A DNA stretch of 64,000 nt from Actinobacteria bacterium HGW-Actinobacteria-4 (GTDB lineage Bacteria; Actinomycetota; Actinomycetes; Actinomycetales; Demequinaceae), in the NCBI GenBank assembly GCA_002841315.1, contig PHEW01000006.1, forward strand, positions 1 to 64,000. Reading direction: 5' to 3'. A model generated the notes under the pieces. It ran no database searches. It saw only the letters and a list, made by a program, of their open reading frames with translations, and was not told where the DNA came from. The position numbers were made by a program, and so were the translations under genes. Shown piece after piece: positions 44,462 through 53,508 of the stretch (position 1 is the first letter of the stretch; every line of letters starts with the position of its first letter).

Positions 44462-45598
44462 TTGTCCACCTACGTGGAAGTCGTGGTGCCTTGGCACGAA
44501 GGCCCTCATGGCTATGGTGTGCCCATCGGCACAGCCGCAGTTCGCCGTGCCATTGATCTGGCGCGGGCAATCGCGCGGCCCGGTCTTGACTCGATTCTGA
44601 TCGAGCAGCCGCCGCCGAATCCTGTGGCGTTCGCGACGGACCGCACCTTCGGGCATCGAGACCTTGAGTCGTTCGACACGTTGCTCGCGGATGCCCTCGG
44701 AAACCCCCAGGTACTGATGGGCGTTCAGATCCCCAGGGTATGGGTGGTCAACGGCTGCACCATCACCACCCAGCATCCTGCGAATGAGTTGCGCGGCGCG
44801 GAACTGAGCCTGATGATGCAAGTGCCGATCCAGAGCAATGAAGTGGTGTCGCTCATGGTGAACGAGGATCGCGGGGGCGTAGCTCTCAAGCCCATGGGTG
44901 GTGGGTGGGAAGCTGCCTTGGACGGCCTGACTCTGCGGATTTGGCCCATCGCCGTCCTTGACGCGATCGATTACCACGATCTCTACTCTCCCGATGCGTT
45001 TGACGCCCCCTACCTGTGGGTCTCGTCGATAGGTCGCAACACCTGCGGAATCGGGACGTCGTTGCATGCTTCCGCACCAGTGTTGCGCCCCGCCTACGGA
45101 GGCTTCGCGGACTTCTTCGAGTACGTGGCGTCTGGTGTGCGCAGGTGGGCGGCGCTCTCTCAGGCCCTCAGGAAGCGCCATGTGCGCGGGATTCTGCCCT
45201 GGGTCATCACCAGGACCAGTGCGCTCGAGGGGTGGGTGGCGACGCCGCCGTCTCTGGCGGGCGCTTCCGACGACGACCTGGACGCGTACCTGCGTTCGCC
45301 GGGGTCGCTAGACGCGGGGTGGATTGACGTACGGCAACGCGTGCTGTGTGATTCGGACAAGCGAAACATCTACTCGCCGATGAGACCCAAAGAGCACCGC
45401 ATCAAGGTGCAACGGATTATTCGTAGCGACGTAGGGCGGATGCCGCTTACCGTGGAAGTGGTCCAGGCGCAGGCGGATGACGTGAAGCCGTGGACCTGGA
45501 TGCGGGTCAGCACGGACAAGGGATCCAAAGCGTATGCAAGGGCGGCCAGAATCAACAGGGACCCGGCTGGCCATGGGGTCGCCGCGCGCGAAGAATAG
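44462..45598 (+). CDS. Unknown protein, paralog 2 of a duplicated pair
   Basis: 378 aa from TTG 44462 (383 aa from ATG 44447). It shares with the gene at 41483 the blocks YVEVVVPW..GPHGYGVP, VNEDRGGVALKPMGGG, WVSSIGRNTCGIGTSLHAS, ITRTSALEGWVATPP and SLDAGWIDVRQRVL. The C-terminal 80 residues diverge and are rich in Arg/Lys. I prefer TTG 44462: GAGG precedes it at the same spacing as in paralog 1, and the leader upstream (TGAGTC...CC...AATG...CGAGGT..CG.TTG) is homologous. The ATG at 44447 has no Shine-Dalgarno. Function unknown; no motif I can assign. Confidence 0.73.
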   Translation: MSTYVEVVVPWHEGPHGYGVPIGTAAVRRAIDLARAIARPGLDSILIEQPPPNPVAFATDRTFGHRDLESFDTLLADALGNPQVLMGVQIPRVWVVNGCTITTQHPANELRGAELSLMMQVPIQSNEVVSLMVNEDRGGVALKPMGGGWEAALDGLTLRIWPIAVLDAIDYHDLYSPDAFDAPYLWVSSIGRNTCGIGTSLHASAPVLRPAYGGFADFFEYVASGVRRWAALSQALRKRHVRGILPWVITRTSALEGWVATPPSLAGASDDDLDAYLRSPGSLDAGWIDVRQRVLCDSDKRNIYSPMRPKEHRIKVQRIIRSDVGRMPLTVEVVQAQADDVKPWTWMRVSTDKGSKAYARAARINRDPAGHGVAAREE

Positions 45599-45654
45599 GG
45601 CACGCAATCGTGGGGCTCCACGCGAGCCGTCAAAGCGACGCGCGGCGTCAGCGC

Positions 45655-45660
45655 TAGGCT
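45655..45660 (+). promoter_or_regulatory. -10 box TAGGCT, leaderless promoter of thyX
   Basis: TAGGCT ends 6 nt before GTG 45667; the same hexamer and spacing are found before the M16 peptidase gene. Confidence 0.5.
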
Positions 45661-45666
45661 GGCCGC

Positions 45667-46392
45667 GTGAGCGACAACCAAGAGATTCAGTTCCGGACCG
45701 ATGTCACCGTGGAGATGGTGCGCGCGAACGCCCACGATGCCGATGTGCTGTTCGCCGCGCGCGTGTCCACCAAGGGAGAACAGTCCCTCGAGGACGTCAA
45801 CGCTGACGCCTCCAAGAGCGCAGGGCTCATCAACTACTTGATGCGCGACCGCCACGGAAGCCCCTTCGAGCACAACTCGATGACGTTCTACGTGCAGGCG
45901 CCCATCTTTGTGTTCCGCGAGTTCATGCGCCACCGCATCGCGAGCTACAACGAGGAATCCGGTCGCTACCGCAACCTCAACCCCGTGTTCTACTACCCGG
46001 GCCCGGACCGGAACTTGGTCCAGGTGGGCAAGGCAGGCGCGTACACGTTCGAGCCGGGCACCCAGGAACAGCACGACATGGCCGAGCGCGAGATCAAGGC
46101 CAGCTGCACCCAGGCGTATGAGGCATACCAGCGCATGCTCGACGCGGGAATCGCCCGCGAGGTGGCGCGCGCGGTCTTGCCCGTGACGATTTACTCGTCC
46201 ATGTACGTCACCATGAACGCGCGTTCGCTCATGAACTTCCTGTCGCTGCGCACCAAGCGCGAGGGCACGCACTTCCCGAGTTTTCCGCAGCGTGAGATCG
46301 AGATGGTTGCAGAGAAGATGGAAGCCTACTGGGCCGAGTTGATGCCCATGACGTATGAGGCCTTCAACAAGTCGGGCCGCGTCGCTCCGTAG
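45667..46392 (+). CDS. thyX: Flavin-dependent thymidylate synthase
   Basis: 241-aa FAD enzyme that methylates dUMP to dTMP using methylenetetrahydrofolate and NADPH. The ThyX motif RHRIASYNEESGRY (about residues 88-101) is intact, as is HGSPFEHNSMTFYVQAPIFVFREFMRHR before it and LVPxx-like LPVTIYSSMYVTMNARSLMNFLSLR near the C-terminus. Start GTG 45667 is set by the leaderless -10 box. Convergent with the GH20 gene, which ends 18 bp away. Confidence 0.97.
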   Translation: MSDNQEIQFRTDVTVEMVRANAHDADVLFAARVSTKGEQSLEDVNADASKSAGLINYLMRDRHGSPFEHNSMTFYVQAPIFVFREFMRHRIASYNEESGRYRNLNPVFYYPGPDRNLVQVGKAGAYTFEPGTQEQHDMAEREIKASCTQAYEAYQRMLDAGIAREVARAVLPVTIYSSMYVTMNARSLMNFLSLRTKREGTHFPSFPQREIEMVAEKMEAYWAELMPMTYEAFNKSGRVAP

Positions 46393-46410
46393 CGCTGCTG
46401 TCCCGGCGCG

Positions 46411-47799
46411 CTACCAACCTAACTGCGGCTCGCGGAAGTATTGGATGCCTAGCGCGTCGAGGTGCGGCCGCAGGGCTCCCAACCGCAGTGTGAAACGACC
46501 GTAGTCGCGGTTCGCCTCCGTTGACCACGCCACCTCCGCCACCGCTGCCAGGCGCGGCCACATCCGGTTGTCCGCGGTGGCCTCGTCTTCCACCAGTTCA
46601 GACCACACTGGCGCCTCGACGCCCACGGCTTGGGTGAAACTCTGCGGATTGAACGCATAGGTGCGTTCGAGCGGGATGCCCTCCGCGCGGCACCATGAAT
46701 AGACACCTGGTTGCGCCTCGTAGTTGCCGTGGTCCAGGTAGGTGAAGCTGCATGGCGACAAGATCAGGTGGTTGCCGCGGTCAAGCGCCGGTTGGATGTC
46801 GTAGCCGTCGTTCCACAATTGCAATAGCGCGGTGGTGCGTACGTTCGCGACCGAGGCCTCTTCCCACGCGATGATCTCGCGCCCCAGCCTTGCCGCGATG
46901 GCGTCGGCTCGCTCGATGAACTCGCTATAGAGCGGGTCCTTGATCTCGTCGCCACCAATGTGGAGGTAACGCCCGGGGAAGATGTCAGCGACCTCGCGCA
47001 GCACGTCCTCCACAAACGGATAGATAACGTCCGGCTTGGTGAGACATAGCTTGCTGAAGCCCACCTCGGTGCCGCTGTAGAGGCCCAGGTTGGTGACGTC
47101 ATCGCACGCCAATTCTGGGTACGACGCTAGGGCGGCTTGGGTGTGGCCGGGTAGGTCGATCTCGGGGATGATCTCCACCTGGTGGAGCGCCGCGAACGTG
47201 ACCAGCTCGCGCATGTCTTCCTGTGTGTAGTACCCGCCGGGACCGCCGCGGACATCGGTGGATCCGCCCACCAGCGCGAGCCGGGGCCAGCTCTTGATCT
47301 CCAACCGCCAGCCTTGGTCGTCGCTCAAGTGCAGGTGCAGCTTGTTGAGCTTAAACAGTGCCATGCGCTCCACGTGGGCCTTGAGGTAGTCCAGCGGAAG
47401 GAACGTGCGCGCCACGTCGATCATCGAGCCGCGCCATCCAAACTCGGGGCTATCGCGAATCACCAGGCGAGGTAGCGCATATGCGTCGCTCGCCACCGCT
47501 GGAAAGAGTTGCCGGAGGGTTTGGACGCCGTAGAACAGGCCCGCGTCGGTCGCTGCTCGTACCGTGACGGCGCTGTCGATCGTCAGCCGGTAGGCCTCTG
47601 CTCCTTGATCGACGCTCGGGTCCAGTTCCAAGGTCAGCGCCACCGCGGCATCGGCGTCCTGGGCCAGATCCAGCGCGGTCACCAGCGCGTTGACAGCGGC
47701 GGCGCTCGACGGCGCGCCGTCGGCCGTTACTACGTTGATACTGCCGGCGACGGCGAGTTCGCCGCTGGCTTCGGTGACTTCTGAAGGGTAAGGGACCAT
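46411..47799 (-). CDS. Glycoside hydrolase family 20 beta-N-acetylhexosaminidase
   Basis: 462-aa enzyme removing terminal N-acetylglucosamine or N-acetylgalactosamine. The N-terminal GH20b domain leads into the barrel: GWRGSMIDVARTFLPLDYLKAHVERMALFKLNKLHLHLSDDQGWRLEI, IPEIDLPGHTQAALASYPEL, and the catalytic Asp-Glu pair in YLHIGGDEIKD (about 282-283). No signal peptide is visible, so it probably acts on imported chitobiose-like sugars or recycled wall fragments. ATG 47799 is chosen; a GTG at 47817 is possible, but TATGGT overlaps it and would serve as -10 for a near-leaderless start at 47799. Divergent from dapA. Confidence 0.92.
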   Translation of the reverse strand: MVPYPSEVTEASGELAVAGSINVVTADGAPSSAAAVNALVTALDLAQDADAAVALTLELDPSVDQGAEAYRLTIDSAVTVRAATDAGLFYGVQTLRQLFPAVASDAYALPRLVIRDSPEFGWRGSMIDVARTFLPLDYLKAHVERMALFKLNKLHLHLSDDQGWRLEIKSWPRLALVGGSTDVRGGPGGYYTQEDMRELVTFAALHQVEIIPEIDLPGHTQAALASYPELACDDVTNLGLYSGTEVGFSKLCLTKPDVIYPFVEDVLREVADIFPGRYLHIGGDEIKDPLYSEFIERADAIAARLGREIIAWEEASVANVRTTALLQLWNDGYDIQPALDRGNHLILSPCSFTYLDHGNYEAQPGVYSWCRAEGIPLERTYAFNPQSFTQAVGVEAPVWSELVEDEATADNRMWPRLAAVAEVAWSTEANRDYGRFTLRLGALRPHLDALGIQYFREPQLGW

Positions 47800-47888
47800 A
47801 GTGAACCGACCATACACCCGCGAGTTTTGTCCGCGTCAGCGCTAACTCGTGACGGGTTCCGTGGCCGCGCCACCTAGCGCCCGCGCGG

Positions 47889-47894
47889 TAGCGT
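47889..47894 (+). promoter_or_regulatory. -10 box TAGCGT, leaderless promoter of dapA
   Basis: TAGCGT ends 7 nt before ATG 47902; no Shine-Dalgarno in the spacer. Confidence 0.45.
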
Positions 47895-47901
47895 TGACCC
47901 T

Positions 47902-48813
47902 ATGAATCCGTCCACCCGACCCTTTGGCACGCTGCTCACCGCCATGGTGACGCCTTTGCACCTTGATGGCGAGATCGACTTTGATGCCGCTCGACGTGTT
48001 GCCTCGTACTTGGTGGACCACGGCAGTGACGGCCTGGTCCTCTCCGGCACCACGGGCGAGGCCCCCACCACTCACGCCCCGGAAAAGGTCGCGCTGATCG
48101 AGGCGGTCAAGGATGAGGTGGGGGACCGCGCCTTCATTGTGAGCGGTGCCGGATCTAACGACACCGCTCACGCGGTGCGGATGGCGGAGCAGGCGGCCGA
48201 TGCCGGGGCTGACGGCATCTTGGCGCTCACCCCGTATTACTCCCGGCCTTCCCAGGCGGGCATGATCGCCCACTTTGACGCGATCGTCGAAGCCACCGAC
48301 TTGCCGGTGATGCTCTACGACATCCCGGGCCGCACGGGCCTCGCGATCACCGATGCCTCGATGGACATTCTTGCGGCGCGGGAGACCATCGTGGCGGTCA
48401 AAGATGCGACCGGCGACATCAAGCAGGCCAAGCAACGCATGGAACGCACGGGCCTCGCCTGGTATTCGGGCGACGACCCCTTGACTCTTGACTTCTTGCG
48501 GGCCGGCGCCGTGGGCGCCGTCTCGGTAGCTAGCCACGCCATCGGCGATGTGATTCGGCGAATGATCGATGCGCACGAGGCGGGAGACAAGAAGGCGGCC
48601 GATGCCGCGTTCGAGCAGTCCTTGCCCGTCATCGACGCGATCATGGGAGCGGGCATCGGAGCCGTGATGGCGAAGGCCGCCATGCATGCCATGAGTGTGA
48701 TCGACAACCGTCACATGCGACTGCCGCACCTTGCGGCTACGCACGAGGAGTACCACGCACTGATCGCGGCGCTGAGCGCAGCCGGCGTCCCTGTGCGTGC
48801 CATAGGAGAGTAG
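47902..48813 (+). CDS. dapA: 4-hydroxy-tetrahydrodipicolinate synthase
   Basis: 303-aa class I aldolase that condenses pyruvate with aspartate semialdehyde, the first committed step of diaminopimelate/lysine synthesis. The Schiff-base Lys is K167 (AVKDATGD), the catalytic Tyr is Y139 (MLYDIPGRTG), and LSGTTGEAPT carries the Thr pair. Full length for the family. It is followed by rnj after 4 bp, with the Shine-Dalgarno of rnj inside the end of dapA. The dapA-rnj order is common in Actinobacteria. Confidence 0.95.
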   Translation: MNPSTRPFGTLLTAMVTPLHLDGEIDFDAARRVASYLVDHGSDGLVLSGTTGEAPTTHAPEKVALIEAVKDEVGDRAFIVSGAGSNDTAHAVRMAEQAADAGADGILALTPYYSRPSQAGMIAHFDAIVEATDLPVMLYDIPGRTGLAITDASMDILAARETIVAVKDATGDIKQAKQRMERTGLAWYSGDDPLTLDFLRAGAVGAVSVASHAIGDVIRRMIDAHEAGDKKAADAAFEQSLPVIDAIMGAGIGAVMAKAAMHAMSVIDNRHMRLPHLAATHEEYHALIAALSAAGVPVRAIGE

Positions 48814-48817
48814 ACAC

Positions 48818-50500
48818 GTGAACTTTCACCCCGAACTCAGCCCACCCCCCGCATTGCCGCAAGGCGCACTTCGCATCATCCCTCTGGGTGGATTGGGCGA
48901 AGTGGGCCGCAATATGGCCATGTTTGATTACGCGGGCAAAATTCTGATTGTTGACTGTGGGGTGCTTTTCCCCGAGGACAATCAGCCCGGCGTGGACCTC
49001 ATCCTGCCGGACTGGTCCTATATCGAGGATCGTGTGGATGACATCGAGGCCATTGTGCTCACGCACGGGCACGAGGACCACATTGGCGCGGTGCCGTACT
49101 TGTTGCGCCTGCGGGCGGACATCCCGATTGTGGGCTCGCAGCTCACGTTGGCGTTCATCGAGGCCAAGTTGAAGGAGCACCGCATCACGCCGGTGACGCT
49201 TGCCGTCAAGGAGGGCCAGCGCGAGAAGCTGGGCGACTTTGACCTGCGGTTCGCGGCGGTGAACCACTCGATTCCTGACGGCCTCGCGGTGTTCATCAAG
49301 ACTCCCGGCGGCACCGTGCTCCACACCGGCGACTTCAAGATGGACCAGCTGCCGCTCGATGGCCGCATCACGGACTTGCGCGAGTTTGCCCGCTTTGGCG
49401 AAGAGGGCGTGGACGTCTTCATGACGGACTCGACCAACGCGGAGGCGCCGGGCTTCACGCTGTCCGAGGTGGAGATCACTCCCGTACTGAACCAGATGTT
49501 CGCCAACGCCACGGGCCGCGTGGTGGTGGCGAGCTTCGCCTCGCACGTGCACCGCGTGCAGCAGGTGCTGAACGCCGCGCACGCTCACGGGCGCAAGGTC
49601 GCGTTCGTGGGACGCTCCATGGTCCGCAACATGGGCATCGCCGCGGACCTTGGCTATCTGGAAATTCCACCGAACATCTTGGTGGACGCCAAGAAGGCCG
49701 ATGACATGCCGCCCGAGACGGTCGCGTACATGTGCACCGGTTCACAAGGCGAGCCAATGGCCGCCCTGAGCCGTATCGCGTCGCTTGACCACAAGCTCAA
49801 GGTGGGCCCCGGAGACCTGGTGATCCTGGCATCGTCTCTCATCCCGGGCAACGAGAACGCCGTGTACCGGGTCATTAACGGGTTGATGGCCCTGGGTGCG
49901 ACGGTCGTTCACCAGGGCACGGCGCGCGTGCACGTGTCCGGCCACGCGAGTGCCGGCGAACTTCTGTACTGCTACAACATTGTGCGGCCCAAGAACGTGA
50001 TGCCCATCCACGGCGAGGTGCGCCACCTGTTGGCAAACGGAGCGCTAGCCATGAAGACTGGCGTCCACAAGGACCGCATCATGTTCGCCCAAAACGGCGT
50101 GGTGGTTGACCTCAAGGACGGCCTGGCGCGCGTGGTGGGCGCCGTGGAGAGCCACAACGTTTACGTGGACGGATCCTCGGTGGGGGAGATCACTGACTCG
50201 GAGCTCAAAGACCGGCGGATCATGTCGGAAGAGGGCTTCGTCTCGGTGTTTGCGGTGGTGGATTCCGCCAACGGCAAGGTCGTCAACGGGCCCGAGGTTC
50301 ATGCGCGCGGGATTGCCGAGGACGACTCGGTGTTTGATGCGGTGCTCCCGCAGATCAAGGCTGCGCTGGAGGAGGCGACCGCCAAGGGGTCAACCGACAA
50401 CCAGCAACTGCAGCAGGTCATGCGGCGGGTGCTGGGGCGGTATGTGGGCAACAAGTTGCGCCGCCGGCCCATGATTATTCCCATCGTGATTGAGGCGTAG
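48818..50500 (+). CDS. rnj: Ribonuclease J
   Basis: 560-aa metallo-beta-lactamase/beta-CASP nuclease with 5'-3' exonuclease and endonuclease activity in RNA maturation and decay. The zinc motif is LTHGHEDHIGAVPYLL (about 81-96), followed by the beta-CASP core (TNAEAPGFT...FASHVHRVQQVLNAA...GRSMVRNM) and HVSGHASAGEL. The C-terminal domain ends with RRRPMIIPIVIEA, the RNase J end motif. GTG 48818 has AGGAGAG at 48804-48810. PNPase and RNase Y are also encoded in this window. Confidence 0.96.
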   Translation: MNFHPELSPPPALPQGALRIIPLGGLGEVGRNMAMFDYAGKILIVDCGVLFPEDNQPGVDLILPDWSYIEDRVDDIEAIVLTHGHEDHIGAVPYLLRLRADIPIVGSQLTLAFIEAKLKEHRITPVTLAVKEGQREKLGDFDLRFAAVNHSIPDGLAVFIKTPGGTVLHTGDFKMDQLPLDGRITDLREFARFGEEGVDVFMTDSTNAEAPGFTLSEVEITPVLNQMFANATGRVVVASFASHVHRVQQVLNAAHAHGRKVAFVGRSMVRNMGIAADLGYLEIPPNILVDAKKADDMPPETVAYMCTGSQGEPMAALSRIASLDHKLKVGPGDLVILASSLIPGNENAVYRVINGLMALGATVVHQGTARVHVSGHASAGELLYCYNIVRPKNVMPIHGEVRHLLANGALAMKTGVHKDRIMFAQNGVVVDLKDGLARVVGAVESHNVYVDGSSVGEITDSELKDRRIMSEEGFVSVFAVVDSANGKVVNGPEVHARGIAEDDSVFDAVLPQIKAALEEATAKGSTDNQQLQQVMRRVLGRYVGNKLRRRPMIIPIVIEA

Positions 50501-50519
50501 TTTGCGCCCATGGCGACCC

Positions 50520-50525
50520 TAGACT
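50520..50525 (+). promoter_or_regulatory. -10 box TAGACT for the DUF1508 gene
   Basis: TAGACT would start transcription near 50532, giving a leader of about 36 nt with the GAAAGG Shine-Dalgarno. The gene is also bounded by a terminator, so it may be a single transcription unit. Confidence 0.45.
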
Positions 50526-50567
50526 GAGATCGCAGTCCCCACTCTTCTGCGGTCGAAAGGTGACACC

Positions 50568-50741
50568 ATGAAGTTCACGATCTACAAGGACAAGGCTGGC
50601 GAGTTCCGGTTCCGCATTGTCGCCACGAACGGCAACATCCTTGCCTCGAGTGAGGGCTACTCCGCGAAGGCTTCGGCCATCAACGCGATCGAGCGCATCA
50701 AGTCCGACGCTGCCGATGCGGAGATTGTCGACGAAGACTAG
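50568..50741 (+). CDS. DUF1508 (YegP-like) protein, 57 aa
   Basis: A 57-aa protein starting MKFTIYKDKAGEFRFRIVA and ending DAEIVDED. It is one full YegP repeat: a beta-beta-beta-alpha unit with the pattern K..E.RFR..A.NG..LA.S.GY..K..A..AI..IK. Family members such as E. coli YegP usually have two such repeats; single-repeat forms are common in Actinobacteria. Function unknown, probably cytoplasmic. The start is fixed by GAAAGG (50555-50560). It stands between rnj and ftsK with its own promoter and terminator. Confidence 0.88.
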   Translation: MKFTIYKDKAGEFRFRIVATNGNILASSEGYSAKASAINAIERIKSDAADAEIVDED

Positions 50742-50754
50742 ACCAGGTTTGTAG

Positions 50755-50797
50755 CGACGCCGGGGCCTCCTAGCGGAGCCCCGGCGTCGTCGTTCTT
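50755..50797 (+). terminator. Rho-independent terminator after the DUF1508 gene
   Basis: CGACGCCGGGGC (50755-50766) pairs with GCCCCGGCGTCG (50778-50789), the inner CTCC/GGAG extending the stem; CGTTCTT follows. It lies 14 bp after the stop codon. Confidence 0.82.
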
Positions 50798-50842
50798 GGC
50801 GCGTGTCCGGGGTGGCAACTCCGTCATGTCACCACGCCGTCG

Positions 50843-50848
50843 TAGAGT
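50843..50848 (+). promoter_or_regulatory. -10 box TAGAGT, leaderless promoter of ftsK
   Basis: TAGAGT (the same hexamer as before dapB) ends 8 nt before ATG 50857; no Shine-Dalgarno. Confidence 0.45.
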
Positions 50849-50856
50849 GCTGAATT

Positions 50857-53508
50857 ATGGCTCAAACACGTCAGCAGCGCACCCGGCCCGTGCAGCAGCG
50901 CTCGGGTTCGCGCGCGCGCCCCCAACCCAAGAAGAAGGCACCCTGGCCGCTGCGCGCCATCCGCAGCATCGGCATGGGCACCGCGCACGCCGTTGGTGGG
51001 GGAGTGCGGAGCATTGGCACTGGCGCTCGCGAGGTGAGCCCAGAGGTGCGCCGCGACGGCCTCGCCATCGTCCTCGTGATCCTCGCAGTGCTGATCGCCG
51101 CCCGCGAATGGTGGGGCATGTCAAGCCAGGCCGGTACCGCCATCCACTGGGTGGTAGCAGGCACGTTCGGCGTGCTGGCGGTGGTGCTGCCGGTGGTTCT
51201 GCTCGCGATGGCTGTGCGCCTCATGCGCGCCCCCCAAGAGGGCAACGCCAACTACCGCATCACCGTGGGCGGGCTGATGCTCGCCATCACGATCGGCGGG
51301 CTGGTGCACATCGCCGAGGGCCTTCCGGACCCCCGCCAAGGCCTCGAGCCGGTCCAAGACGCAGGCGGCATCCTCGGCTTCCTCATTGGCAGCCCGCTGT
51401 CCGCCATCCTGACCGTCCCGCTCGCGACCATCGTGCTCACGCTCCTCACGCTCTTGGGAGTGCTCATCGTGATCGGGATGCCGCTACGTGAGGCAGTGAT
51501 GCGCCTGCGCGATCTCGTGGCGCGGGTCGTGCACCGCGACGGCTACGATGACGATCCCCTGGACCTCCCCGAACACCGCACCCTTGAACCCTCGGGCACC
51601 TCCAAGCAAGGCAAGGGCCGCACCAAGAGCTTCCTGAATCGCCGCAAATCGGCCGATGCTGGCTCACCCGGTCTGGAAGGTTACGAGGCCGACGAGGCCT
51701 TCGCCTCCGCGGCCGCCGTGGAGCGCACGGCGTTCGACGATCTTGTGGACCCTCAGGAGTCGACGGACCCCTACACGCGCAACCTCATGGAGCCCGAGTA
51801 TGGCTCGCCCCGTCACGGCGCTGGTGCCACGGGTGGCACGCTGTCGCCGTACGATGCCCACACCGAAGACGGCCACCCCGAAGGCGACCACACCACCGTG
51901 CTCCCCACCCCGGGTTCCCCAAAGCCTCCGGAGCGCACCTCGGTGGTTCCGCAAGGCGAGCAGGGCCAACTCGAGAACTCCTCGCCGTACGTACTCCCGG
52001 ACGCTAACATGCTCGTCAAGGGTGCACCTCATAAGGAGCGCTCCGCGGCCAACGACCGCGTGGTGGAGTCGCTCACCTTGGTGCTCGAGCAGTTCGGCGT
52101 GGACGCACGCGTCACTGGCTTCATGCGAGGGCCCACGGTCACGCGCTACGAGGTCGAGCTGGGCACCGGCGTCAAGGTCGAGAAGATCACCCAGCTGTCC
52201 AAGAACATCGCCTACGCGGTGGCGAGCAGCGACATTCGCATCCTCTCGCCCATCCCCGGCAAGTCAGCCATCGGCATCGAGATTCCCAACGTGGACCGCG
52301 AGACGGTCTCGCTGGGCGACGTCCTGCGTTCTCCTGTGGCCCGCAAGAATGACCACCCCATGGCGATAGGCATCGGCAAGGACGTCGAGGGCGGCTACGT
52401 CATGGCCAATCTCGCCAAGATGCCCCACCTGCTGGTCGCCGGCGCCACGGGAGCCGGTAAGTCCAGCTTTGTGAACTCGATGATCACCTCGATCCTGATG
52501 CGCGCCACTCCCAAAGAAGTGCGCATGGTGCTCATTGACCCCAAGCGCGTGGAACTGTCGATCTACGAGGGCATCCCGCACCTCATCACGCCCATCATCA
52601 CCGATCCCAAGAAGGCCGCGCAGGCCCTCGAATGGGTGGTCAAAGAGATGGACATGCGCTATGACGACCTGGCGCTGTTCGGGTACAAGCACATCGACGA
52701 CTTCAACAAGGCGGTGCGCGCGGGCAAGGTCAAGCCATTGCCCGGCTCCGAGCGCAGAATCACTACGTACCCGTACCTGCTGGTCATCGTGGACGAGCTT
52801 GCCGACCTCATGATGGTGGCCCCCCGCGATGTGGACGACTCCATCCAGCGCATCACGCAGCTAGCGCGCGCGGCAGGCATTCACCTGGTGCTCGCCACGC
52901 AGCGCCCGTCGGTCGATATCGTGACCGGCACCATCAAGGCCAACGTCCCCTCGCGGCTGGCCTTCGCGACATCGTCGCTGGCAGATAGCCGCGTGGTGCT
53001 CGACATGCCGGGTGCAGAGAAGCTCATCGGCCAAGGAGACGCGTTGTTCCTGCCCATGGGCGAATCGAAGCCGATGCGCGTGCAGGGATCGTGGGTCTCG
53101 GAGACCGAGGTGCACGCCGCGGTAGAGCACGTCAAGACACAAGCGCAGCCGGACTTCCGCGACGATGTGATCGCGGTGGGCTCGTCGGGCGTGGTCGCGG
53201 AAGACATCGGCGATGATCTTGACGACCTCCTCGCGGCGGCCGAACTCGTGATCACCACCCAGTTGGGATCGACGTCCATGCTCCAGCGCAAACTCAAGAT
53301 GGGCTTTGCCAAGGCGGGCCGATTGATGGACCTCCTGGAGACCCGCGAGATCGTGGGACCGTCCCAAGGGTCCAAAGCCCGAGAAGTCCTGGTTCGTCCT
53401 GAAGAGTTAGTTTCGACACTCGCGCTTGTGCGCGGGGAATCTCCCGGTACCGTTGAGAACGATCCAGTTTTTGACGATGCCGAGGAAGGTACATGGACGG
53501 CCTCCTAG
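50857..53508 (+). CDS. ftsK: DNA translocase FtsK/SpoIIIE
   Basis: 883-aa septum-associated motor that moves chromosome ends through the closing division septum. A basic N-terminus (PKKKAPWPLRAIRS) precedes four membrane helices (about 68-215), then a charged linker of about 150 residues. The RecA-like motor shows Walker A VAGATGAGKSSFVNSM (about 526-541), Walker B YLLVIVDELADLMMV and RPSVDIVTGTIKANVPSRLAF. The C-terminal gamma winged helix (about 795-860, MLQRKLKMGFAKAGRLMDLLE) reads polar DNA signals. ATG 50857 follows the leaderless -10 box. The 3' end overlaps the GGDEF-EAL gene by 16 bp. Confidence 0.97.
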   Translation: MAQTRQQRTRPVQQRSGSRARPQPKKKAPWPLRAIRSIGMGTAHAVGGGVRSIGTGAREVSPEVRRDGLAIVLVILAVLIAAREWWGMSSQAGTAIHWVVAGTFGVLAVVLPVVLLAMAVRLMRAPQEGNANYRITVGGLMLAITIGGLVHIAEGLPDPRQGLEPVQDAGGILGFLIGSPLSAILTVPLATIVLTLLTLLGVLIVIGMPLREAVMRLRDLVARVVHRDGYDDDPLDLPEHRTLEPSGTSKQGKGRTKSFLNRRKSADAGSPGLEGYEADEAFASAAAVERTAFDDLVDPQESTDPYTRNLMEPEYGSPRHGAGATGGTLSPYDAHTEDGHPEGDHTTVLPTPGSPKPPERTSVVPQGEQGQLENSSPYVLPDANMLVKGAPHKERSAANDRVVESLTLVLEQFGVDARVTGFMRGPTVTRYEVELGTGVKVEKITQLSKNIAYAVASSDIRILSPIPGKSAIGIEIPNVDRETVSLGDVLRSPVARKNDHPMAIGIGKDVEGGYVMANLAKMPHLLVAGATGAGKSSFVNSMITSILMRATPKEVRMVLIDPKRVELSIYEGIPHLITPIITDPKKAAQALEWVVKEMDMRYDDLALFGYKHIDDFNKAVRAGKVKPLPGSERRITTYPYLLVIVDELADLMMVAPRDVDDSIQRITQLARAAGIHLVLATQRPSVDIVTGTIKANVPSRLAFATSSLADSRVVLDMPGAEKLIGQGDALFLPMGESKPMRVQGSWVSETEVHAAVEHVKTQAQPDFRDDVIAVGSSGVVAEDIGDDLDDLLAAAELVITTQLGSTSMLQRKLKMGFAKAGRLMDLLETREIVGPSQGSKAREVLVRPEELVSTLALVRGESPGTVENDPVFDDAEEGTWTAS

